This document shows, one piece after another, positions 1-5,348 of a DNA stretch of 6,240 nucleotides. The position numbers and the translations under genes are program-made. The notes beneath the pieces are model-generated. The model worked only from the letters and a program-made list of their open reading frames with translations. It made no database searches and was not told the DNA's origin. The DNA lies in contig ML214202.1 of assembly GCA_004366195.1 (NCBI GenBank), forward strand, positions 1-6,240. The letters are read 5' to 3'. How positions within the stretch are numbered: position 1 is the first letter of the stretch; every line of letters starts with the position of its first letter. The stretch comes from Actinomycetota bacterium (lineage in GTDB: Bacteria; Actinomycetota; UBA4738; HRBIN12).

Positions 1-762
1 GACCGGCAGGGAGCCGCTGCCCATCTGGCTCCTCACAGGCAGCACGCTCACCTCCGCCCGACCGGCGAGCGCCCGCGCGAGCGGCGTCTCCAGCCGCCGG
101 GCCAGGCCTTCGATCGCCGCGCGGACGTCGACGACCGGGTCCCCCTCGTGCGGGGGTTCCGGCTCGGGCTCGCCGAACCGCAGCGTGAGCACGTGCGCGA
201 GCGCCGCGACCGGCTCTCGCGCCGAGATCGTGGACTCGAGCTCCCTGGCCACCCCCACCAGCCGCTGCTGCATCTCGGCGAGCTGCTCCACGAGCTCGTC
301 CCGCTTCGTCGCGAGCCCGGCGATCGTCCGGTCGGCCTGCTCGCGAGCCTCGCGGAGCGCGGACTCGGCCTCGGCGCGGAGCTCGGCGGCCCGCGACTCC
401 GCCTCGGCGCGGATCCGCTCCGCGTCGGCCCTCGCCTCGGCGAGGATCCGCTCGGCCTCCGCGCGGGCCTCACCGCGCAGGCGCTCGGCCTCCTGGTCCG
501 CCGCGCGCAGGAGACCGGCCACGCGGTTGGCGAGCCGCTCGTAGGGGTCGGCCTTGGGCTGGCTCGCCGCCCGGACGGCCGCGTCGGCCTCGGACCGCGC
601 CTCCCGGAGCATGGCCTCGAGCTGCTGGACCTGCTCGGCGACCTGTTCCAGGAACTCCCGAACCTGGGTGGGGTCGTACCCGCGCCGGACGGCGACGAAC
701 TCGCGGCGACGGATCTGATCGGCGCTCATCAGCACCGGAAGGTCGAGGTGGGTGGACGACAT
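1..762 (-). CDS. DivIVA-domain coiled-coil protein (C-terminus cut by window start)
   Basis: The frame opens at an ATG at 762 behind a strong AGGAGG and stays open for 254 codons to base 1, so the stop lies outside the window. Residues about 12-50 match the DivIVA N-terminal domain: a short lead, then IRRREFVAVRRGYDPTQVRE and a helix. In this family the domain binds curved membrane or the division site and polar-growth machinery. Residues about 85-180 are a long Ala/Glu/Arg-rich helix with 11-residue periodicity, predicted to be a coiled coil. A Pro/Glu-rich linker (about 197-209) follows, then a less ordered tail. No signal peptide or membrane segment is seen. It is separated from the upstream operon by a 136-base gap and may have its own promoter. 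A DivIVA-domain protein is well supported. Whether it is the main DivIVA/Wag31, a SepIVA-like protein or another paralogue cannot be told without the C-terminus. Confidence 0.87.
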   Translation of the reverse strand, partial: MSSTHLDLPVLMSADQIRRREFVAVRRGYDPTQVREFLEQVAEQVQQLEAMLREARSEADAAVRAASQPKADPYERLANRVAGLLRAADQEAERLRGEARAEAERILAEARADAERIRAEAESRAAELRAEAESALREAREQADRTIAGLATKRDELVEQLAEMQQRLVGVARELESTISAREPVAALAHVLTLRFGEPEPEPPHEGDPVVDVRAAIEGLARRLETPLARALAGRAEVSVLPVRSQMGSGSLPV

Positions 763-769
763 GGGGAAG

Positions 770-775
770 CCTCCT
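770..775 (-). promoter_or_regulatory. Shine-Dalgarno site of the DivIVA-domain gene
   Basis: On the minus strand this reads AGGAGG, a full match to the anti-Shine-Dalgarno core, 7 bases before the ATG at 762. It fixes the start of the DivIVA-domain gene. It is the strongest ribosome binding site in the window. Confidence 0.85.
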
Positions 776-795
776 GTTCGCGGGGTTCGCGCAGC

Positions 796-823
796 ATGCT
801 AGCCCCGGGAAGGACGGATGCAA
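796..823 (-). promoter_or_regulatory. Possible promoter of the DivIVA-domain gene
   Basis: On the minus strand TTGCAT (823-818) is followed after 16 bases by TAGCAT (801-796). These resemble the -35 and -10 boxes of a housekeeping sigma factor: the -10 box matches TATAAT at 4 of 6 positions, the -35 box matches only the TTG. Transcription would begin near 789-790, leaving a leader of about 27 bases that contains the AGGAGG. The position between two genes is sensible. The match is modest in GC-rich DNA, so this is a suggestion only. Confidence 0.3.
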
Positions 824-838
824 CGACCCCGGCCGGCT

Positions 839-884
839 TCTCGGCGCAAGGAGCGTGAAGCTCCACCGGACCGACGCCCCGAGA
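839..884 (-). terminator. Weak terminator-like composite inverted repeat
   Basis: This starts 14 bases after the stop codon of the DUF1385 gene. An outer stem pairs TCTCGG with CCGAGA (879-884 with 839-844) and encloses an inner hairpin, GGAGC-5-base loop-GCTCC (850-864). Only a few further pairs, one mismatch away, extend the outer stem. There is no T-run downstream on the minus strand, so it is not a classical intrinsic terminator. It could be a terminator of the T-less kind, an mRNA-end stabiliser, or chance in GC-rich DNA. Its position between the operon end and a possible new promoter favours a role. Confidence 0.25.
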
Positions 885-898
885 TCGACCGGACCCAC

Positions 899-1840
899 CT
901 ACGCTCCGGGCCGCTCGGGCGGACCCGGCTGTGCACCTCCGTGGGGCTCGAGCTCCGCCTCGCGGCGCAGGACCTCGTGGAACGAGGCGATCGCGACCTC
1001 GATCATGCCCGGCTCCGGCGGCCGGGTGGTGATCTTCTGGAGCCACAGGCCGGGCACCATGAGGGCATGGATGAGCCGGGAGTCGGGGTAGCGGGCGCCG
1101 AGCCGGAGCACCTCGAAGGCGAGGCCGGCGATGAGCGGGATGGCGACGATCCGCGAACCGATCCGCCACCAGATCCCGGGGTTCCCGAACAGGGCGAAGA
1201 CGAAGATCGTGATGGCCATCACGATCAGGAGGAAGTTCGTCCCGCACCGGACGTGGAGGGTCGAGTACCGGTCCACCCGCTCCGGCGTGAGCTCCTCGCC
1301 GTGCTCGTAGGCCGCGATCGTCTTGTGCTCCGCTCCGTGGTAGGCGAAGACCCGCCGGATCTCCCGCGTCCGCCCGATCAGCGCGAGGTAGCCGAGGAAC
1401 AGGGCGACCCGGAACACGCCCTCGCCCGCGTTCACCAGGACGCTCGAGTCCACCCGGTGCCCGACCCAGCGGGACGCTGCCGCGGGGATCACGATGAAGA
1501 TGCCGAGGAACAACGCGACCGCGATCGCCATCGAGATCGCCATCTGGCGCGAGCTCAGCTGCTCCTCCTCCGGCGCCGACTCCCTCGCCGAGATCGCGAG
1601 CGCGCGGAAGCCGATCGCGAGCGCCTGGCCCAGGGCGATCACCCCCCGCAGGAGCGGCCGGCGGAGGATCGGGTGTCGGTCGGCGACCGAGCGGATCGCG
1701 TGCGACTCCAGGTGGAGCGAACCGTCCGGACGTCGCACCGCGATGGCCCAGATGCGGCGACCGCGCATCATCACACCCTCCACGACGGCCTGGCCGCCGT
1801 AGAAGTGCTCGGGGTGCGGCTGCGGCTGCTCCCTCGCCAT
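899..1840 (-). CDS. yqhQ: DUF1385 / YqhQ-family membrane protein
   Basis: A 313-residue member of the DUF1385 family (COG3872, described as predicted metal-dependent enzymes). Its biochemical function is not established. The family's N-terminal signature YGGQAVVEGVMMRG is at 14-27, followed by a short soluble stretch. Hydrophobic segments lie at about 64-85, 100-122, 141-158, 202-222 and 226-246, so it is an integral membrane protein with four or five spans. A His/Glu cluster, YHGAEHKTIAAYEHG (167-181), and HVRCGTNFLL (196-205) are conserved-looking polar motifs; H168, E171 and H172 could bind a metal. TTRPPEPGMIEVAI (271-284) is near the C-terminus. The start is the ATG at 1840. The frame is open further upstream, but that part lies inside rpmE and is Arg/Pro-rich shadow sequence. 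It begins 14 bases after rpmE; the ribosome binding site is weak, which suggests coupled translation. It lies beside rpmE, as is common for the family. Confidence 0.93.
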   Translation of the reverse strand: MAREQPQPHPEHFYGGQAVVEGVMMRGRRIWAIAVRRPDGSLHLESHAIRSVADRHPILRRPLLRGVIALGQALAIGFRALAISARESAPEEEQLSSRQMAISMAIAVALFLGIFIVIPAAASRWVGHRVDSSVLVNAGEGVFRVALFLGYLALIGRTREIRRVFAYHGAEHKTIAAYEHGEELTPERVDRYSTLHVRCGTNFLLIVMAITIFVFALFGNPGIWWRIGSRIVAIPLIAGLAFEVLRLGARYPDSRLIHALMVPGLWLQKITTRPPEPGMIEVAIASFHEVLRREAELEPHGGAQPGPPERPGA

Positions 1841-1854
1841 CCGGCCCGCCGGCC

Positions 1855-2064
1855 CTAGGCGCTCGGCGTGCGCCCGTACCGCCGCTGGAACCGCTCGACG
1901 CGGCCGCCGGTGTCCACGAGCTTCTGCTTGCCCGTGTAGAAGGGGTGGCACCGGGCGCAGATCTCGACCCGGAGCTCGGCCTTCGTGCTGCGGGTCTGGA
2001 ACGTGTTCCCGCACGAGCAGTGCACGGTGGCGATCACGTACTCGGGATGGATGCCCTGCTTCAT
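1855..2064 (-). CDS. rpmE: Large ribosomal subunit protein bL31 (zinc-binding form)
   Basis: A 69-residue bL31 beginning MKQGIHPEY, the usual start of the family. It sits on the 50S central protuberance and helps bridge the two subunits. The four zinc-ribbon cysteines are all present: C16 and C18 in CSCGN, C36 and C39 in CARCHPFYTG. It is therefore the C+ (zinc-containing) type A form rather than the zinc-free paralogue made in zinc starvation. GKQKLVDTGGRVERFQRRYG at 45-64 is the typical C-terminal half. The second of two adjacent ATGs (2064) is chosen because it is 5 bases from the GAAGGAG site and gives the family's N-terminus; the first ATG (2067) would be only 2 bases away. It lies 23 bases after rho, a widespread bacterial order, and is probably read on the same transcript. 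Confidence 0.97.
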   Translation of the reverse strand: MKQGIHPEYVIATVHCSCGNTFQTRSTKAELRVEICARCHPFYTGKQKLVDTGGRVERFQRRYGRTPSA

Positions 2065-2069
2065 CATCG

Positions 2070-2076
2070 CTCCTTC
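2070..2076 (-). promoter_or_regulatory. Shine-Dalgarno site that decides the rpmE start
   Basis: On the minus strand this reads GAAGGAG, 5 bases before the ATG at 2064 and 2 bases before the ATG at 2067. The spacing favours 2064 and excludes the upstream in-frame GTG at 2091, which would place the site inside the coding region. Confidence 0.8.
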
Positions 2077-2087
2077 AGGGGGACGGA

Positions 2088-3728
2088 TCACGACGCCGGC
2101 GCCTTGGCGATCTCCCGCAGGAACTGCTCGTTCGACTTCGTCGCGCGGATCTTGTCGATGAGCAGCTCGATGGCGGCGGCCGGCTCGAGCGCGTGGAGGA
2201 CCCGCCGCAGCCGCCAGACGAGCGCGAGCTCCTCGGGCGGCATGAGCAGCTCCTCCTTGCGCGTGCCGCTGGCCTCGACGTTGATCGCGGGGAACAGGCG
2301 CTTCTCGCTCAGGGCCCGGTCGAGGCGGATCTCCATGTTGCCCGTCCCCTTGAACTCCTCGAAGATCCCCTCGTCCATCCGCGAGCCGGTCTCGACCAGG
2401 GCGCTCGCGATGATCGTGAGGCTCCCGCCCTCCTCCAGGTTCCGGGCCGCGCCGAAGAACCGCCGCGGCGGGTAGAGCGCGGTGGAGTCGATACCGCCGG
2501 AGAGGATCTTCCCCGAGGCCGGGGCGGCAAGGTTGTAGGCGCGGGCGAGGCGGGTGATCGAGTCGAGGATGATCACGACGTCCTTGCCCATCTCGGCCAG
2601 GCGCTTGGCGCGCTCCAGGACGAGCTCCGTCACCTGGATGTGCTGGTCCGGCGGCTTGTCGAAGGTCGAGTAGACGACCTCCGCGGGCTGGACCGTGCGC
2701 TGCCAGTCCGTGACCTCCTCCGGCCGCTCGTCGACGAGGAGGATGATCACGTGGGTCTCGGGGGCCGAGTGCAGGATGCCCTTCGCGATGTTCTTCAGCA
2801 CCGTGGTCTTGCCGGCCTTCGGCGGCGAGACGACCATCCCGCGCTGCCCCTTCCCGATCGGGGCGATCATGTCGATGATCCGCCCCGTGATGTCCTCGGG
2901 CCCCGTCTCCAGGCGGAAGCGCTCGTTCGGGAACAGCGGGGTGAGCTTCTCGAACACCGGGCGGGCCTTCGCCGTCTCGGGGTCGAGCCCGTTCACGCTC
3001 TCGATCTGCAGCAGGGCCGGGTACTTCTCGTTGTCCCGCGGGGGCCGGATCTTCCCCGTGACGACATCGCCCTTGCGGAGAGCGAACCGGCGGACCTGCG
3101 AGAGCGAGACGTAGATGTCGTCCGGCCCGGGCAGGTACCCGGAGGTTCGAAGGAACCCGTACCCCTCCGGCAGGATGTCGAGGATCCCGGTCGCCGTGGG
3201 GGCGTTCGCGATCTCCTCCTCCCGCATCTCGAGCTCGCGCTGCCGCCGCTCCTCCCGCAGGCGCCGCCGCTCCTCGCGCGACAGGCGCCGACGGCCCTCC
3301 GGGCGCTGCCCCTCCGGGCGCTCCGTCCGCTCGGGGACGGGGGGTCGCTCCGGGGCCACCGGGGTCTGCGGGCGCTCCTCGGTCCGCTCCTCCGTCGGCG
3401 CGGCGGTCCGCTCCGACACCGTCGTGGCCCCGGGCGGGGCCTCGACCGTCCCCGCGGACACGGTCGCCGGGGCCGTCTCCGCCACCGAACCGGGTCCACC
3501 CCCGTCGCCGACCGGCCCGGGACCCGCCGAGGCCTCCGGGGCCGCGGCCGGCGCGGTCGGGGGCTCCGTCGCGGTCGTCCCCCGACGCTCGCCGTTCGCG
3601 TGCGCCAGGATCGTCTCGATGAGCTCCGCCTTCTTCAGGCGCTGGTGCCCCTCGATCCCGAGGTCGCTCGCCAAGCGGTGCAGTTCGGCCGCGACCTTGC
3701 CCTCGAGGGTGCTGCGATCGATCGTCAT
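2088..3728 (-). CDS. rho: Transcription termination factor Rho
   Basis: A 546-residue Rho, the hexameric RNA-dependent ATPase that ends transcription of untranslated RNA. The N-terminal SAP-like Rho_N domain is at 1-47. Next come a Pro/Ala/Thr/Glu-rich insertion (about 50-138) and an Arg/Glu-rich charged helix (about 139-172). The cold-shock-type RNA-binding domain (about 180-243, with GILDILPEGYGFLR) forms the primary RNA site. The ATPase domain has Walker A SPPKAGKTT (301-309), DERPEEV (333-339) and Walker B ILDSITRLARAYN (387-399). It also has the Q-loop region LSGGIDSTALYPPRRF (409-424) and the R-loop region around KGTGNMEIRL (460-469). All catalytic motifs are intact. It is longer than E. 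coli Rho (419 residues) because of the insertion, as in many Actinomycetota. ATG 3728 is chosen; a TTG at 3731 directly before it adds one residue. The start lies 4 bases after the transaldolase stop, so translation is probably coupled. Confidence 0.98.
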   Translation of the reverse strand: MTIDRSTLEGKVAAELHRLASDLGIEGHQRLKKAELIETILAHANGERRGTTATEPPTAPAAAPEASAGPGPVGDGGGPGSVAETAPATVSAGTVEAPPGATTVSERTAAPTEERTEERPQTPVAPERPPVPERTERPEGQRPEGRRRLSREERRRLREERRQRELEMREEEIANAPTATGILDILPEGYGFLRTSGYLPGPDDIYVSLSQVRRFALRKGDVVTGKIRPPRDNEKYPALLQIESVNGLDPETAKARPVFEKLTPLFPNERFRLETGPEDITGRIIDMIAPIGKGQRGMVVSPPKAGKTTVLKNIAKGILHSAPETHVIILLVDERPEEVTDWQRTVQPAEVVYSTFDKPPDQHIQVTELVLERAKRLAEMGKDVVIILDSITRLARAYNLAAPASGKILSGGIDSTALYPPRRFFGAARNLEEGGSLTIIASALVETGSRMDEGIFEEFKGTGNMEIRLDRALSEKRLFPAINVEASGTRKEELLMPPEELALVWRLRRVLHALEPAAAIELLIDKIRATKSNEQFLREIAKAPAS

Positions 3729-3732
3729 CAAC

Positions 3733-4395
3733 CTAGGCTCCTTCCTCCAGCTCCTCCCGCAGACCCTTCCAGTCCTGGAGGAACCTCTCCAACCCGATGT
3801 CGGTGAGGGGGTGCTTCACCAACTGCCGGAACACCGCGTACGGCATCGTCGCGATGTCCGCTCCCGCCGCCGCCGCCTCCACCACGTGCATCGGGTGGCG
3901 CAGCGAGGCGGCGAGCACGTTCGTCTCGTAGCCCTGGACCTGGTAGATCTCGCAGATCCGCCGCAGCAGGTCCATGCCGTCGGCGCTCACGTCGTCCAGC
4001 CGCCCGAGGAACGGCGAGACGATGAACGCGCCGATCTCGGCCGCAAGGATAGCCTGCGCCGGCGAGAACACCAGCGTCACGTTGATCCTGATCCCATCCT
4101 TCACCAGGCGCGAGCCCGCCTCCAGCCCCGCCGGGGTCATCGGCACCTTCACGACGGCGTTCGGGCCGAGCCCGGCGAGCTCCACGCCCTGCCGGTACAT
4201 CCCATCGGCATCCAGCTCGGTGGTCTCGAGGGAGACCGGTCCCGCCACCTCGGCGAGGATCTCCTTCCACAGCTGCAGGGGGTCCGAGCGCTCCTTGGCG
4301 ACCAGCGTGGGGTTCGTCGTGACGCCGCCGAGCACCCCCCAGCGGTTGATCTCGCGGATCTCTTCGATGTTCGCCGTGTCCAGGAACAGCTTCAC
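3733..4395 (-). CDS. tal: Transaldolase, short TalC/FSA-size type
   Basis: A 220-residue single-domain TIM-barrel enzyme. In the non-oxidative pentose phosphate pathway, transaldolase moves a dihydroxyacetone unit between sugar phosphates through a Schiff base on lysine. Visible motifs are MKLFLDTANIEEI (1-13, active-site Asp6), GGVTTNPTLVAKE (23-35, Asn28), VVKVPMTPAGLEAG (81-94, Schiff-base Lys83), NVTLVFSPAQAILAA (105-119) and SPFLGRLDD (127-135). The residue corresponding to Tyr131 of fructose-6-phosphate aldolase is Phe129 here; Phe at this site is typical of true transaldolases, so transaldolase activity is favoured over aldolase. The length is normal for this subfamily. The start is GTG 4395, whose last bases overlap the TGA of the kinase gene upstream (4-base GTGA overlap). 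A GAGGGG-like site lies about 8 bases before it. The tight packing implies the same transcript as the cDPG genes and rho. Confidence 0.95.
   Translation of the reverse strand: MKLFLDTANIEEIREINRWGVLGGVTTNPTLVAKERSDPLQLWKEILAEVAGPVSLETTELDADGMYRQGVELAGLGPNAVVKVPMTPAGLEAGSRLVKDGIRINVTLVFSPAQAILAAEIGAFIVSPFLGRLDDVSADGMDLLRRICEIYQVQGYETNVLAASLRHPMHVVEAAAAGADIATMPYAVFRQLVKHPLTDIGLERFLQDWKGLREELEEGA
3738..3743 (-). promoter_or_regulatory. Shine-Dalgarno site of rho, inside the end of the transaldolase gene
   Basis: On the minus strand this reads AAGGAG, 9 bases before ATG 3728 and 6 bases before TTG 3731. It lies within the last codons of the transaldolase gene, so ribosomes finishing that gene would pass over it. 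The spacing allows either start; ATG is preferred on codon grounds. Confidence 0.65.
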
Positions 4396-5345
4396 CTGCC
4401 ACCCCCCTCTGCCGCGCCGCGTCGGGCCGAGCCGACCGCGGTGGCGTGCTCCATCACGCGCTCCATGATCAGGTCGATCACCGCCGCCAGCGTGTGGTCG
4501 AAGTCGTAGTTCGGCACGACCGGGACGCCGTGGGACAGCGCCTGGCTCTTGATGAACCGCTGGATACGCCGGATGTTCTCGAACCCCTCCAGGTACCGGG
4601 CGGCCGGTCGCCCCTCATGGTCGCTCCAACGGGCGACGAAGTGCTGCCGGTGGACGTCCTCGTCCTCGACGGTGATCACCACCGGGACGGCGAGCACGCG
4701 GTCCCGCCACGCCTCCTCGTTCAGGAACCCCGGCACGATGTGGGCGCCCTCCAGGATGATGTCGGTGCCCTCGATCGCCGCGCGCTCCACGAGCGCCTGC
4801 AGGCCGACGGCCACGGCCGAGATCTGCTCGCGGAACCCGACGATCGCGGCGTCCCGCCCGGGCGGCTCGCGGAGCGCCGCCCCCGCCTCGAAGGACGAGG
4901 CGTGGAGGGCCGGCATCAGCTCCCGCGAGAACATCGCCCGCATGACCTCGCGCACCGCGTCGCTCGCCACCACCCGCACGATGCCCAGGCGCGCGGCGAG
5001 CTGGGTCGCGATCGTCGACTTGCCCACCCCCGTCGTCCCGCCGATCAGCACGACGAGGGGCACGTCGAGGGCCTCCACCTCCCGCCACCGCAGGTAGTTC
5101 TTGGCGTACCGCTCGCCGGCCACCTCCTCGAGCACCGCGAGCGTCACCCGGTCCAGGGTCTCGCTCGTGGCCGTGCGACCGCCGAGCTCGAGCAGCCGGG
5201 CCTCGATCTCCTCGGCGACCTGGTACGCCCGGACCGGCGAGAGCCCGGTGACCATGACCTGGGAGGCCATGAGGCCCTTCGAGTACGGGAGGCCGGGCTC
5301 CCGGTTCGAGATCAGGATGTGCGGGCTCTTGGTGTCCCTCGTCAT
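4392..5345 (-). CDS. 2-phosphoglycerate kinase with ATP-cone-like N-terminus
   Basis: A 317-residue kinase predicted to phosphorylate 2-phosphoglycerate with ATP to give 2,3-diphosphoglycerate, the first step to cyclic 2,3-diphosphoglycerate. Residues about 6-90 resemble an ATP-cone: ILISNREPGLPYSKGLMASQ, then a GLSPVRAYQVAEEIE helix. A P-loop kinase domain follows, with Walker A GGTTGVGKST (102-111), VASDAVREVMR (126-136), IILEGAHIVPG (196-206) and VITVEDEDVHRQHFVAR (223-239). The archaeal 2-phosphoglycerate kinases have the same two-part layout and about 300 residues. It starts at ATG 5345, only 3 bases after the stop of the cDPG synthetase gene, and its TGA overlaps the transaldolase start. 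The last 15 or so residues are Gly/Ala/Arg-rich and probably disordered. Pairing with the synthetase gene strongly supports the assignment. The ATP-cone may sense nucleotide levels (inference). Confidence 0.92.
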   Translation of the reverse strand: MTRDTKSPHILISNREPGLPYSKGLMASQVMVTGLSPVRAYQVAEEIEARLLELGGRTATSETLDRVTLAVLEEVAGERYAKNYLRWREVEALDVPLVVLIGGTTGVGKSTIATQLAARLGIVRVVASDAVREVMRAMFSRELMPALHASSFEAGAALREPPGRDAAIVGFREQISAVAVGLQALVERAAIEGTDIILEGAHIVPGFLNEEAWRDRVLAVPVVITVEDEDVHRQHFVARWSDHEGRPAARYLEGFENIRRIQRFIKSQALSHGVPVVPNYDFDHTLAAVIDLIMERVMEHATAVGSARRGAAEGGGR

Positions 5346-5348
5346 GTC

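Noticed and set aside
865..898. Direct repeat CCGGACC after the DUF1385 stop
   Set aside because: Two short copies in GC-rich DNA are compatible with chance, and no palindrome or operator-like symmetry was found.
818..1858. 346-codon plus-strand open frame opposite the DUF1385 gene
   Set aside because: Its translation is Arg/Asp/His-rich with no motif, while the minus strand carries a recognisable membrane protein family.
1841..2014. N-terminal extension of the DUF1385 gene to an ATG at 2014
   Set aside because: It lies wholly inside rpmE in another frame, is Arg/Pro-rich, and precedes the family signature by far more than usual; ATG 1840 fits better.
2065..2091. Longer rpmE start at GTG 2091 or ATG 2067
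   Set aside because: The GAAGGAG site would lie inside the coding region or only 2 bases away, and bL31 normally begins MKxGIHPxY.
2193..3806. 537-codon plus-strand open frame opposite rho
   Set aside because: It is antisense to a clearly real rho, is Arg/Leu/Gly/Asp-rich with no recognisable domain, and is expected when GC-rich codons leave few stops on the other strand.
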